From NCBI GenBank assembly GCA_035501735.1, contig DATJVR010000003.1, forward strand, positions 1-29,910: a DNA stretch of 29,910 nucleotides, in the 5' to 3' direction. The DNA comes from PNAI01 sp035501735 (lineage in GTDB: Bacteria; Pseudomonadota; Alphaproteobacteria; Rhizobiales; Xanthobacteraceae). Of this stretch, positions 7,950-16,342 are shown piece by piece (within the stretch, counting starts at the first letter, position 1; every line of letters begins with the position of its first letter). The position numbers were made by a program, and so were the translations under genes. The notes under the pieces are model-generated. The model made no database searches. It worked only from the letters and a program-made list of their open reading frames with translations, and was not told the origin of the DNA.

Positions 7950-8846
7950 ATGTCGAGTGCAACGCACCACCACGATCCCGACGCCGGGCTTCGCCCTGCA
8001 TTCGCGGCGCCGAAGGGAGCTTGCGACGCGCATTTCCATGTGTTCGGTCCCGCGGACAAGTATCCGCATGTCACCGACGATCTGCGCTACCAGCCGCCCT
8101 ATGAGCCGTTCGAGAAATACCTCAAGCTCGCCCGACGCATCGGCTTTGAGCGGTTCGTTTTTGTGCAGCCGAGCGCGTATGGCCTTGATAATTCGTGCCT
8201 GCTCGACGCCATGGCCGCGATGGAGCCAAAGCAGCGGCGCGGCATCGTGCATCTCGACGAAAAGAACACGAAGGACACCGAGCTCGCCCGCTGGAATGCG
8301 CTCGGCGTGCGCGGGGTCCGCATCAATATTTCGCCGATCCGCAAACCGGAGGCCGGCTTGTCCGACGCGTTGCGCCCGAAGATCGTGCGCACGGCCGAAA
8401 TCTGCCGCGGCCTCGGATGGCATGTGGATTTTCTGCTGCCCGGCTGGCTGATCGGCGAGTTGATGGGAACATTGCGGAATCTGCCGGTCGAGTTCACCGT
8501 CGCGCATATGGGACTCTACCCGGCGAAGGATGGCGCAAAGCAGCGGGGATTTCAGGAGTTCCTGACATTGGTCAACGACGGGTCGAAGCGCTGCAGGGTG
8601 AAGCTGACGGGGATCTATCGGTTCTCGGTCGACTCGACATTTGCGGATGTGAAGCCGTTTGCCGAGGCGTTGATCGCCACGGCGCCGGATCGGCTCATCT
8701 GGGGTAGCGATTTTCCCCATCTGTCGTTTCACGATAAGGTCGGGACGATCCAGCTCTACAACTTGCTCGGCCAGTGGGCGCCGGATGCTGGTATGCGCAA
8801 GCAGATCCTGGTCGACAACCCGGCACGGCTTTTCGATTTTCAATGA
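7950..8846 (+). CDS. LigI-like amidohydrolase (2-pyrone-4,6-dicarboxylate lactonase family)
   Basis: 298 residues when started at the ATG at 7950, which sits just before the conserved core; the frame is open to 7857 but that stretch has no family resemblance. The metal-binding motif 'CDAHFHVFGPADKYP' (H28 and H30) and 'LIWGSDFPHLSF' (Asp254) are hallmarks of LigI, which hydrolyses the cyclic ester of 2-pyrone-4,6-dicarboxylate in lignin-derived aromatic breakdown. 'FTVAHMGLYPAKDG' supplies another expected His. Many relatives act on other lactones or dicarboxylates, so only the family is certain. It is first in the plus operon and is followed 11 bases later by an aldolase, the usual type of next step after lactone opening. 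Confidence 0.88.
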   Translation: MSSATHHHDPDAGLRPAFAAPKGACDAHFHVFGPADKYPHVTDDLRYQPPYEPFEKYLKLARRIGFERFVFVQPSAYGLDNSCLLDAMAAMEPKQRRGIVHLDEKNTKDTELARWNALGVRGVRINISPIRKPEAGLSDALRPKIVRTAEICRGLGWHVDFLLPGWLIGELMGTLRNLPVEFTVAHMGLYPAKDGAKQRGFQEFLTLVNDGSKRCRVKLTGIYRFSVDSTFADVKPFAEALIATAPDRLIWGSDFPHLSFHDKVGTIQLYNLLGQWAPDAGMRKQILVDNPARLFDFQ

Positions 8847-8857
8847 GGTGACGGAAC

Positions 8858-9658
8858 GTGTCGCAGCGCCATCGTCTGGTGAACCCGGTCAAGGAGAAAA
8901 TGCGCGCCGGCGAAGCGGCGCTCGGCATCACGGTTCGCACCAGCCGGACGCCCGATATCGCACGCATCGCCAAATCGACCGGCCACGATTTCATCTTTAT
9001 CGATGGGCAGCATTCGATCTTCGATCTGGAATCAACCATCGCCATCGCGCACGCGGCGCTCGGCATCGGCATGACATGCCTGGTGCGCGTGCGCAACGTG
9101 GACGATCCCGATGCGTCGCTGTTGCTCGACAATGGCGCGGCCGGAATCATTTATCCCGATGTCAGCACCGCCGCGCAGGCGCAAAAAGCCGTGGACGCCT
9201 GCAAATTCCCGCCCATCGGCAAACGGTCGGTGGTGGGCGGCTATCCGCATTTCGATTTCGCATCGATTCCGTTGTCGGAAAGCGTGCCACAACTCAACGA
9301 CCATTGTCTTTTGGTCTGCATGATCGAGACGGTCGAGGGGTTGAACAACGCGGAGAAGATCGCCGCGGTCAAAGGCGTCGATGTGGTCCACCTTGGCAGC
9401 AATGATCTGCTCGCGAACATGGGCAAGGCGGGGAAATTCGACGATCCCGACATCGTTGCGGCACAGGAGCGCGTGATCAAGGCAGCGCGGGACAACGGCA
9501 TCGTTGCCGGCTGCGGCGGGAACCGCGATGTCGAGCGGCAGGTGAAGGCGATCAAGCGCGGCGCGCTGTTCGTAACGACGCAGACGGACGTGGGATTTCT
9601 TGCGGCTGCCGCCAACCAATGGACGCAAGGCGTGCGCACGGCGCTGGGAAAGACATAA
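8858..9658 (+). CDS. HpcH/HpaI-family class II aldolase
   Basis: 266 residues, matching the family; it cleaves 2-keto-3-deoxy or 4-hydroxy-2-oxo acids with a divalent metal, releasing pyruvate or a related product. Catalytic His52 lies in 'IDGQHSIFDLES', the metal ligand Glu is in 'CMIETVEGLNN', and the Asp ligand is in 'LGSNDLLANMGKAG', equivalent to the GPADLS block of HpaI. The start is a GTG with GAGG 9 bases upstream. It follows the LigI-like lactonase after 11 bases, which fits a lactone-opening then aldol-cleavage sequence. The substrate is inferred only by context. Confidence 0.9.
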   Translation: MSQRHRLVNPVKEKMRAGEAALGITVRTSRTPDIARIAKSTGHDFIFIDGQHSIFDLESTIAIAHAALGIGMTCLVRVRNVDDPDASLLLDNGAAGIIYPDVSTAAQAQKAVDACKFPPIGKRSVVGGYPHFDFASIPLSESVPQLNDHCLLVCMIETVEGLNNAEKIAAVKGVDVVHLGSNDLLANMGKAGKFDDPDIVAAQERVIKAARDNGIVAGCGGNRDVERQVKAIKRGALFVTTQTDVGFLAAAANQWTQGVRTALGKT

Positions 9659-9693
9659 GCGCCCATTCGTCCTGAATTGAAGGAACCCTGCGG

Positions 9694-9906
9694 ATGAGCT
9701 TCGGGACAGTCCTGCTCTATGCGCTTGAGTTCTATGCGATCGCCGGAGTTTGCACGGCCGTCACATTCGTGAGTTTCGGCGTGACGCAGGTTTTGCCTAC
9801 GCCCATGGTTTTCACCGTTGGGGCGCGCGTTCTGCTTTTGCCGGGGGCTTTCGCGCTTTGGCCGTACGTCCTCTATCGCTGGCGGGCAGCGGGGCGACCG
9901 CGATGA
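9694..9906 (+). CDS. Small two-helix membrane protein in the Rieske operon
   Basis: 70 residues from the ATG at 9694, with AAGGAA about 8 bases upstream. It has two hydrophobic helices, about residues 5-30 and 38-62, ending in a basic 'YRWRAAGRPR' tail that would lie in the cytoplasm. Its stop codon overlaps the next start as ATGA (9903-9906), and the following two genes also overlap by ATGA, so the three products are probably made together, perhaps as subunits of one membrane complex. No family is recognised. Confidence 0.65.
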   Translation: MSFGTVLLYALEFYAIAGVCTAVTFVSFGVTQVLPTPMVFTVGARVLLLPGAFALWPYVLYRWRAAGRPR

Positions 9907-10046
9907 CGCGTGCCCAACGATCCCTGCACCGCGTGCTGTGGCCGGCGCTCGCGCTCGCGGTCGGGCTCGGATTTGCGATGGCGCTCTATTTGCGACCGCC
10001 GCCGGAAAACCCCGCGCCACCGGTCGCCGAGGAGCCGCGGCAATGA
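9903..10046 (+). CDS. Single-helix 47-residue membrane peptide in the Rieske operon
   Basis: An ATG at 9903 opens a 47-residue frame that ends at TGA 10044-10046. It starts with a basic stretch (MTRAQRSLHR), has one transmembrane helix (VLWPALALAVGLGFAMALYL) and finishes with a Pro/Glu-rich tail (PPPENPAPPVAEEPRQ), expected on the outer face. Both its start and its stop overlap neighbours by four bases (ATGA). That tight packing is the main evidence that such a small frame is real. It could be an accessory subunit of the ferric-reductase-like/Rieske protein; function unknown. Confidence 0.55.
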   Translation: MTRAQRSLHRVLWPALALAVGLGFAMALYLRPPPENPAPPVAEEPRQ

Positions 10047-11092
10047 GCATCGGCTTCCGCGCCGTACAGTGGAATCGCGCCAAGATCATCTATGACGTCA
10101 TCCTGCTGGCGGGCGTGTGGCTTTTCCTGGCGGTCTTTTACGGTATGGGCAAATGGCTCGACCCACCGAAGGATCGCCTGGCGGAGATCGACTTCAACAT
10201 CCGCGCGTTCGGAAGCTGCGCGTTCGTGATGCTGACAATCATTCTCTGCATCGGCCCGTTGGCACGGCTCAACCCGCGATTTCTGCCGCTGCTCTACAAC
10301 CGGCGACATTTCGGCGTGTTGACGTTCTTCGTCGCGTTGGCTCACGCGTGGTTCATGGTGCAGTGGTTCATGGCGGCCGGCGACGTGGGCTACATCGTCA
10401 AAGAGCTGACCGATTGGCCGAACTACGGCAAATTCATCGGATTTCCGTTCAAGACGCTCGGCTTGGCGGCGCTGCTGGTGCTGTTCGTGATGGCGGCCAC
10501 GAGCCACGATTTCTGGCTGGCGTTCTTGAGTCCGCGCGTCTGGAAGGCGCTGCACATGGCGCTGTACGTCGCCTATGGGCTTGTGGTGATGCACGTCGCG
10601 CTCGGGATGATGCAGGAGGAGCGGACGGTACTGGTTCCGTTGATGCTCATCAGCGGTCTCGGCCTTGTCACCATTTTGCATCTCATTGCCGGCGCGCGCG
10701 AGCGAGCGACCGACAGGGGTTCGGTTTTGTCGCGCGACGGCTGGATCGCGGTCGGTCCGCCGCTATCGATCCCCGACAAAGGCGCGCGCATTGTCGCAGC
10801 TCCAAGGGGCGAGCGCATTGCGGTCTTTCGCGACGGTTCCCAGATCGGCGCGCTCACAAATCTCTGCGCGCATCAGAACGGCCCGCTCGGCGAAGGCCGG
10901 ATCATCGACGGTTGCGTCACCTGCCCCTGGCACGGCTATCAATATCGGCTCGCGGATGGCTGCGCGCCGCCGCCGTTCAGCGAGAAGCTCGTCACCTACC
11001 CGGTGCGGCTCAACCCGGATGGCATCGTGGAGGTGGACCCGCGCCCATTGCCGCCCGGCACGGCGGCGGCGATCACGTGTGCGCTTGGATAG
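10043..11092 (+). CDS. Ferric-reductase-like transmembrane / Rieske [2Fe-2S] fusion protein
   Basis: 349 residues in two parts. Residues about 15-217 are membrane-embedded (about six helices) with histidines suited to haem binding, including H101 (ALAHAWF), H171 (ALHMALY) and H184 (VVMHVAL), as in ferric reductase / MsrQ-like domains. Residues about 230-345 form a Rieske domain with C275-x-H277 ('CAHQNGPLGEG') and C291-x2-C294-x2-H297 ('CPWHGYQY'), where C294 and H297 complete the cluster. The arrangement suggests electron transfer between the [2Fe-2S] centre and membrane haem. The start is set by the ATGA overlap at 10043; the same frame is open upstream but not conserved. It is last in an operon with a lactonase and aldolase, and may pass electrons for an oxygenase or hydroxylase; partner unknown. 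Its end is 5 bases from a convergent gene. Confidence 0.85.
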   Translation: MSIGFRAVQWNRAKIIYDVILLAGVWLFLAVFYGMGKWLDPPKDRLAEIDFNIRAFGSCAFVMLTIILCIGPLARLNPRFLPLLYNRRHFGVLTFFVALAHAWFMVQWFMAAGDVGYIVKELTDWPNYGKFIGFPFKTLGLAALLVLFVMAATSHDFWLAFLSPRVWKALHMALYVAYGLVVMHVALGMMQEERTVLVPLMLISGLGLVTILHLIAGARERATDRGSVLSRDGWIAVGPPLSIPDKGARIVAAPRGERIAVFRDGSQIGALTNLCAHQNGPLGEGRIIDGCVTCPWHGYQYRLADGCAPPPFSEKLVTYPVRLNPDGIVEVDPRPLPPGTAAAITCALG

Positions 11093-11097
11093 CAGTC

Positions 11098-12075
11098 TCA
11101 AGTCATGCGGAATACTTTTGCCGCGGTGCCGCCGTTGATGGCGGCAACCTGATCGGCGCTCAGCTCGGCGGCAGCCACAATTTTCATCGGCTCGTCGTCG
11201 CCGATCGGGAACGGCACATCCGATCCCATCATCAAGCGATCGGCACCGATCATCTCGATGACGAATTTCAGCACGCGCGGGTCGTGCAGAATCGTGTCGG
11301 TGTAGAGCAGCGCCAGCGCCTCGACCGGATCCGCGGTGCCGGGCGTGATCTTGTGGTTCTTCTTCAGACGGCCGATCACGAACGGCAGCGCGGCGGCACC
11401 CATCGGCACCACGATTTTCGCGTTCCTGTAGCGCGTGACATGGCCGCTGTGCAGCAGCCGCGCGACCGCGACGATGGCGTCGCTGATGCGGCCGACGCCG
11501 TTGGCCAGGCCGTAATCGTTCACGCGCGCATCGCCGGCATCGAAGCTCGGATGGATCAATACCGCGGCGCCGGTTTCGTCCGCGGCCTTCCAGAACGGGT
11601 CGAGGTCGGGCGAGTCGAGCACGCTGCCGATGCCGCGCGGCAGCGTCGCGATCATCACGCCCGAAAAGCCGGCCGCGATCGCGGCCTTCAGCACATTTGC
11701 CGCGCGCGCCCCGTCCTGCAACGGCACGGTTGCGAGCGGCGTGAACCGGGGCTGTGCTTTTGCGGCAGCAATTTGCGCGTCATTGATCAGCCGGCTCCAG
11801 GCTTCACCCTCGGCCGGCGGCATCTCATAGCCGTAGGTGTCGATCCAGCCGCCGGCGACCTGGCGTTCGATGCCCTGCTTGTCCATCCATGCGAGCCGGG
11901 CCGGCACGTCGCTCAATCCTTTGGCCACCGGCCGCGTCGGCTTGCCGCCCATGAACGAGAACGAAAGATTGCCGCCCTCCTCGATCAAGCGGACGGACGG
12001 AAAGCGCGCGCGCTCCTTGCGCATGGTGTCGAGCAGCGCCTGCGGCACGAGATGAGCATGGCAGTCTACGATCAT
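11098..12075 (-). CDS. ACMSD-like amidohydrolase (amidohydrolase-2), second copy
   Basis: 325 residues. The N-terminal metal motif is intact ('VDCHAH', H6 and H8), H175 is in 'AVLIHPSF' and the catalytic Asp286 is in 'LMMGSDVPFP', so the family is clear. The block that in ACMSD reads FAHGGG, with a metal-linked catalytic His, reads 'VVPMGAAALPF', placing Met225 at the His position. Its start overlaps the Mo-subunit stop by ATGA, and it ends a cluster with a three-subunit molybdenum hydroxylase. That context suggests it handles a product of ring hydroxylation. It is distinct from the copy at 5751, which has lost a different metal residue. The reaction is unknown. Confidence 0.87.
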   Translation of the reverse strand: MIVDCHAHLVPQALLDTMRKERARFPSVRLIEEGGNLSFSFMGGKPTRPVAKGLSDVPARLAWMDKQGIERQVAGGWIDTYGYEMPPAEGEAWSRLINDAQIAAAKAQPRFTPLATVPLQDGARAANVLKAAIAAGFSGVMIATLPRGIGSVLDSPDLDPFWKAADETGAAVLIHPSFDAGDARVNDYGLANGVGRISDAIVAVARLLHSGHVTRYRNAKIVVPMGAAALPFVIGRLKKNHKITPGTADPVEALALLYTDTILHDPRVLKFVIEMIGADRLMMGSDVPFPIGDDEPMKIVAAAELSADQVAAINGGTAAKVFRMT

Positions 12076-14474
12076 TTCGATTTCCTCGCCTCGCGCGCCG
12101 CCGCAATCATATCGCCGAGCGCGGCGATCTTGATCGGCAGCTGATTGACGAAAATTCCAAGCGGACTGAGCGCATCATTCACGGCGCTTGCGATCGCAGC
12201 CGGCGCGCCGAGATAGCCGGACTCGCCGGAGCCCTTCTGGCCGAACACCGTGTGCGGCGACGGCGTCGCATGGTGGATGATCTCGACCGGCGGCACTTCG
12301 TGGGCGGAGGGCAAGAGATAATCCATGAACGTCTGCGCGATCAGTTGGCCTTCGTCGTTATAGGCGAATTCCTCATAGAGCGCGGCGCCGATGCCGTGCG
12401 CGATGCCGCCCATGGTCATGCCGCGGACGATCTTCGGATTGATCACGGTGCCGCAGTCATGGCCCACGAGATATTTCCTGATCGCGAGCTTGCCGAGATC
12501 GGGATCGATGGCGGCCAACAGCACATGAAACTCGAAGGAGAAGCAGGGGTACATCTGTACACGGCCGTCCGCCGTCGGCAATTGGCCGCCGGTCGGGACC
12601 TGCAGGATGTGGCTTTCCGACAGGCCGGGCTCAAAACCCTTGGGCAGCAGATGATAATTGCGATGGGCGATGTTCACCAGCTGCTGCCAGCTGCGGCGGT
12701 TCTGCGGCGATTCTTTTTCGAAGACTTCACCGTCCGCGTAGACCGCGCGCTCGAGCGGAATGTTGAGATCGTGCGCCCCGATGGCGAGGAGCTTGTTTTT
12801 CAGCTTTTGCGCCGCATGGAATGCCGCCCCGCCGAGCATGATCGCCATGCGGCTGCCAACCGGGCTGTTGCTCGGCATGGCGTTGAGCGAGTCGGGGCGC
12901 ACCACGCGGATGCGATCAGGATCGATTTCGAGCACTTCGCCGACCGCGGTGCCGACCAGCGTTTCATGGCCCTGCCCCGACGAGGTGGTGTTGACGCTCG
13001 CGGTTATGGCGCCGGTCGCTTCGATGCTGACGCGGCAGGATTCCATCCACGTGGTCGTGGTGATCTTCGGATTGAGCAGCGGCTCAAACGACGAATTGCC
13101 GCCATTGGGCTCCAGACACGCGGCCAGGCCGATGCCGGCCAGGAATCCCTGCTTGCGCAAGCTGTTGCGCTCCTCGATCAGTCCGTCGTAAGGCGCGCGC
13201 GCCAGCACCTTCTCGATCACCGTGTGGTAATCCCCGCTGTCGTAGGTCGTGCCGCTCGGGATCGTATAGGGGAATTCGTCATGGCGGATCAGATTGCGGC
13301 GCCGCACTTCGAGGCGGTCGAGGATCAAATGATAGGCGACCGCATCGATCGTGCGCTCGATGGCGTAATTGGTCGGCGACTGGCCGAAGGCGCGCACGGC
13401 CTCCTGGACGGTCTTGTTGGTGGTGACGGCGATGGCCTGATATTGCACGCTACGGATGCGATACGGCCCGACGATGGCGCCGATCGGCTTGCCGAGCTGA
13501 AAGGGCGAGCGCCCGGCATAGGCGCCGACGTTGTCGAGCGCACGCATTTTCATCGAGCGGATGACGCCGTCGTCATCGAAGGCGACCTCCACGTCGAACA
13601 GACGCTCAGGCCCGTGGGCGTCGCCGCCGCGCATATTCTCCAGCCGGTCCTCCACGAGCCGCACCGGAAAGCCGAGGCGCCGCGCGAGATAGCCGACCAG
13701 CGCGGCGTGCTTGATGCCGCGCTTGACGCCGTAGCTGCCGCCGACATCGACGTCGTAATGCACGCGCACCGACGTCATGGGGAGCTTGAGCACCGCCGAG
13801 AGTTGGTCGGGATATTTCGGCATCTGCACCGATGCATAGATGTCGAGGATTTCGCGCCACGGATCCCAATTGGCCACGACGCTGAAGGTCTCCACCGGTA
13901 CCGTGGAGCTGCGGCCCCATTTCACGCGCACGGCGAGGCGGTTCGGGCTTTCGGCGAAATCCTTCTCGACATCGCCCCAGGTAAAACTGCGATCGAGCAG
14001 AACATTGCTGCCATGATCGGCGTGCACCGGCGGACTGCCGGCTTGATAGGCTGCCTCGCCATCCAACACGTATGGCAGCGGCTCATATTCAACGCGCACC
14101 ATTTCGGCGGCGTCTTCCGCCTGCGCGCGCGTGTCGGCGACGACGGCGGCGACCCATTCGCCGGAGTAGCGCGCGACATCGACCGCGAGCGGCCGGCGCT
14201 GAACGCGGGGCGTATCGAGGCCGGCGGGCAGCGGTTCGGTCGCCGCCGCCACCTCATGCCCATCAACGACGCAATGCACGCCGGGCATCGAGCGCGCGTC
14301 CAGCTTGTCGATCGAGACGATGCGGGCGGCCGGATGGGGACAGGTCACGAGCGCGCCGTGGCGCATTCCCTGCAGCGCGATATCGGCGGCGAAGCGGCCC
14401 TTGCCGACGACGAAACGGCGATCCTCGCGCACCCGCCGATCGGACGAAACGTAGCGGAATTCGCGCGCGCTCAT
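12072..14474 (-). CDS. Molybdopterin-binding large subunit, xanthine dehydrogenase / CO dehydrogenase family
   Basis: 800 residues, the usual size for the Mo-cofactor subunit. It begins with the 'DRRVREDRRFVVGKGRFAADI' head domain. An active-site loop 'EAVRAFGQSPTNY' lies at about 358-370, closer to the XDH AFRGFG type than to the CoxL AYRCSFR type, so this is not form I CO dehydrogenase. The catalytic Glu is E751 in 'GQKGSGESGYLGAP'. Enzymes of this type hydroxylate purines, N-heteroaromatics or aldehydes using water as the oxygen source. It is the third subunit gene after the FAD and FeS subunits, with ATGA overlaps on both sides (14471-14474 and 12072-12075). The substrate cannot be named; the neighbouring ring-fission-type enzymes favour a heteroaromatic acid. 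Confidence 0.92.
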   Translation of the reverse strand: MSAREFRYVSSDRRVREDRRFVVGKGRFAADIALQGMRHGALVTCPHPAARIVSIDKLDARSMPGVHCVVDGHEVAAATEPLPAGLDTPRVQRRPLAVDVARYSGEWVAAVVADTRAQAEDAAEMVRVEYEPLPYVLDGEAAYQAGSPPVHADHGSNVLLDRSFTWGDVEKDFAESPNRLAVRVKWGRSSTVPVETFSVVANWDPWREILDIYASVQMPKYPDQLSAVLKLPMTSVRVHYDVDVGGSYGVKRGIKHAALVGYLARRLGFPVRLVEDRLENMRGGDAHGPERLFDVEVAFDDDGVIRSMKMRALDNVGAYAGRSPFQLGKPIGAIVGPYRIRSVQYQAIAVTTNKTVQEAVRAFGQSPTNYAIERTIDAVAYHLILDRLEVRRRNLIRHDEFPYTIPSGTTYDSGDYHTVIEKVLARAPYDGLIEERNSLRKQGFLAGIGLAACLEPNGGNSSFEPLLNPKITTTTWMESCRVSIEATGAITASVNTTSSGQGHETLVGTAVGEVLEIDPDRIRVVRPDSLNAMPSNSPVGSRMAIMLGGAAFHAAQKLKNKLLAIGAHDLNIPLERAVYADGEVFEKESPQNRRSWQQLVNIAHRNYHLLPKGFEPGLSESHILQVPTGGQLPTADGRVQMYPCFSFEFHVLLAAIDPDLGKLAIRKYLVGHDCGTVINPKIVRGMTMGGIAHGIGAALYEEFAYNDEGQLIAQTFMDYLLPSAHEVPPVEIIHHATPSPHTVFGQKGSGESGYLGAPAAIASAVNDALSPLGIFVNQLPIKIAALGDMIAAAREARKSK

Positions 14475-14962
14475 GGCTTATCCTGCGGCCGGTTGAGGCC
14501 GCGCATGCGCTCGGCGGCAAGCGCGATCGCTTCGACGATCTGCGCATAGCCGGTGCAGCGGCAGATGTTGCCGGATATCGCCTCGACGATGTCGTCTCGC
14601 GTCGGCGCGGAATTTTTGAGCAGCAGGGCGTGGGCGGCGAGGATCATCGCGGGCGTGCAATAGCCGCACTGCATGCCGTGGGTCTCGCAAAATGCATCCT
14701 GGATCGGCGCGAGTTCGCCGATGCCGCGCGCCAAGCCTTCGATGGTCGTGATCGCATAGCCGTCGGCCTGCACGGCGAACATCAGGCATGAACGCACCGG
14801 CGCGTCGTCCAGCAGTACGGTGCAGGCGCCGCAAACGCCGTGCTCGCAGCCGGCATGCACGCCGGTCATGGCGAGCTTATCGCGCAGGCAATCCAGCAGG
14901 CTGGTGCGCGGTTCGACGTCGACCGCATGGCGCTCGCCGTTGATGTCGAGGTCAACGCGCAT
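14471..14962 (-). CDS. [2Fe-2S] small subunit, xanthine dehydrogenase / CO dehydrogenase family
   Basis: 163 residues with two iron-sulphur clusters. The plant-ferredoxin-type cluster is bound by C39, C44, C47 and C59 ('GCEHGVCGACTVLL...RSC'). The helical-domain cluster is bound by C99, C102, C134 and C136 ('MQCGYCTPAMIL' and 'GNICRCTGY'). These pass electrons from the Mo site to FAD. The start ATG at 14962 lies inside the 3' end of the FAD-subunit gene (11-base overlap) and the stop overlaps the Mo-subunit start. The frame is open further upstream, but that part is antisense-like and outside the family. Confidence 0.93.
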   Translation of the reverse strand: MRVDLDINGERHAVDVEPRTSLLDCLRDKLAMTGVHAGCEHGVCGACTVLLDDAPVRSCLMFAVQADGYAITTIEGLARGIGELAPIQDAFCETHGMQCGYCTPAMILAAHALLLKNSAPTRDDIVEAISGNICRCTGYAQIVEAIALAAERMRGLNRPQDKP

Positions 14963-15833
14963 GGGTGTCTCGCACCGAGCCGAAAGCGTCCATGATTGCG
15001 CGCACGGCAAGCGTTGCCGCCACGCGCCGGCGATATTCGGCTGAGGCGTGCGGATCGGACAGCGGTTCGATTTCGGCGACGGCTTCCTCGACCGCCTCGC
15101 GGATTTGATCTTCCGCCATGTGCCTGCCCTGCAGCGCCTTCTCGACCGAGTCGAGCCGCTTCGGCACGGAGGCGATGGCGCCGACCGCGACGGAAAGCCT
15201 GGTGCAAACATTGTTTTCGTCGAACGCGACCTGGGCGGCGGCGGACGCGAAAGCGAAATCGCTCCTGCGGGCGCTGACTTCATGGAAGCCGATGCCGATG
15301 CGCGATTCCCGCCAAACCGGAAAACGAACGCCGACCAGGCAACCGGTGCGCGGCAGCGCAGTTTCCATGGCGCCGACGAAGAACTCGGAGGCCGGCATGA
15401 TGCGCGTGTCAGTCCAATCCCGATAGGTCATGGTCGCGCCGAGCGTGACCGCCACGAGCGCGAGTTCGGCGGCGGGATCGGCGTTGGCGAGCGACCCGCC
15501 GATGGTGCCGCGCGCGCGCGTCGCAGAATGGCCGATAAAGGGCATGACCTTGGCGAGCAGCGGCAGCTTGGCGCGCACGATTGCGTCATGCTCGACCAAG
15601 CATTGCCGGGTCGCCGCGCCGATCGCGATCTCGTCGCCTTCGTCGTGCACGAAGGTAAGCTCGGCGATGCGTGCAATGTCGATCAGGAGCGACGGCCGAG
15701 CGAGCCGCATCGCCATGAGCGGCACGAGCGTCTGCCCGCCAGCGATCAGCCTCGCATCTTCGTCGGCGGCCAGCAGGGCGCAAACTTCGTCGATGCTCGA
15801 TGGACGAATGTATTCGAACGGGGCAGGTTTCAT
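14952..15833 (-). CDS. FAD-binding medium subunit, xanthine dehydrogenase / CO dehydrogenase family
   Basis: 293 residues, the normal size for the CoxM/CutM-type FAD subunit. The FAD-binding motifs 'LIAGGQTLVPLMAMR' (about 29-43) and 'ATRARGTIGGSLANADPAAELA' (about 107-128) are intact. The C-terminal part has the expected 'AIASVPKRL' and 'EYRRRVAATLAVRAI' blocks. It accepts electrons from the FeS subunit. Gene order is medium-small-large, as in CO dehydrogenase clusters. It starts 35 bases after the end of ccmH, so it may be read through from the cytochrome c maturation genes; a strong ribosome binding site is not evident. Confidence 0.92.
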   Translation of the reverse strand: MKPAPFEYIRPSSIDEVCALLAADEDARLIAGGQTLVPLMAMRLARPSLLIDIARIAELTFVHDEGDEIAIGAATRQCLVEHDAIVRAKLPLLAKVMPFIGHSATRARGTIGGSLANADPAAELALVAVTLGATMTYRDWTDTRIMPASEFFVGAMETALPRTGCLVGVRFPVWRESRIGIGFHEVSARRSDFAFASAAAQVAFDENNVCTRLSVAVGAIASVPKRLDSVEKALQGRHMAEDQIREAVEEAVAEIEPLSDPHASAEYRRRVAATLAVRAIMDAFGSVRDTHAR

Positions 15834-15868
15834 GCTCGCGTCAATTCAAGCAGGTCCGGAAGGCCTAT

Positions 15869-16339
15869 TCAACGATTGATAATTTCTTGAAGACGGCGCT
15901 CTTCGTCGCGCGAGAGCGGCACCGGTTCGACCGCAGCAGCACGGCGGCGGCGCGCGGCCAGCGCAAGGCCGCTGGCGCCGGCAACCAGCAGAATGGCCGG
16001 CGTCAACCAGAGCAGCGCGGTGCGCCAGGAGAAGCGCGGCTTGAGCAGGACGAATTCGCCGTAGCGCGAGGTTACGAATTGCAGGATCTGGGCGTCGGTG
16101 TCGCCCGCCTTCAGGCGCTCGCGGACGATGATGCGCAGGTCACGCGCGAGCGGCGCCTCGGAATCGTCGATCGACTGGTTCTGGCACACCATGCAACGCA
16201 ATTCGCGCGAGAGCGTCCGCGCACGCGCTTCGAGCGCCGGATCGGAGAGCATTTCGTCGGGCTGCACGGCCCATGCGGGCGATCGACCTAGGCACATGCC
16301 GAGCGCGAGGGCGATCACGAGCAAGCGCATCCATCTCAT
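15869..16339 (-). CDS. ccmH: Cytochrome c maturation protein CcmH
   Basis: 156 residues: a signal peptide (about 1-24), the hallmark thiol motif 'LRCMVCQNQSI' with C49 and C52, and a C-terminal transmembrane helix (TALLWLTPAILLVAGASGLALA) followed by a basic tail. CcmH reduces the apocytochrome CxxCH cysteines before haem attachment in the periplasm. It begins 3 bases after the ccmF stop, so the two are coupled. In Bradyrhizobium the equivalent is CycL. The length matches the short alphaproteobacterial form, without a fused CcmI domain. Confidence 0.95.
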   Translation of the reverse strand: MRWMRLLVIALALGMCLGRSPAWAVQPDEMLSDPALEARARTLSRELRCMVCQNQSIDDSEAPLARDLRIIVRERLKAGDTDAQILQFVTSRYGEFVLLKPRFSWRTALLWLTPAILLVAGASGLALAARRRRAAAVEPVPLSRDEERRLQEIINR

Positions 16340-16342
16340 GAC

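Noticed and set aside
7722..8843. Long upstream extension of the receptor 2 frame on the minus strand
   Set aside because: It is antisense to the LigI-like gene, and the receptor signal peptide starts at 7721.
10117..12144. A 675-codon plus-strand frame
   Set aside because: It crosses two unrelated genes (Rieske fusion out of frame, then antisense amidohydrolase) and has no conserved character.
12252..14549. A 765-codon open frame on the plus strand
   Set aside because: It is antisense to the Mo-subunit gene; its long length reflects high GC and codon bias. The product is Arg/His/Asp-rich with no family look.
12072..15833. Annotating the Mo hydroxylase as CO dehydrogenase (coxMSL)
   Set aside because: Subunit order fits, but the large-subunit loop lacks the AYRCSFR motif needed for form I CO dehydrogenase, so only the wider family is supported.
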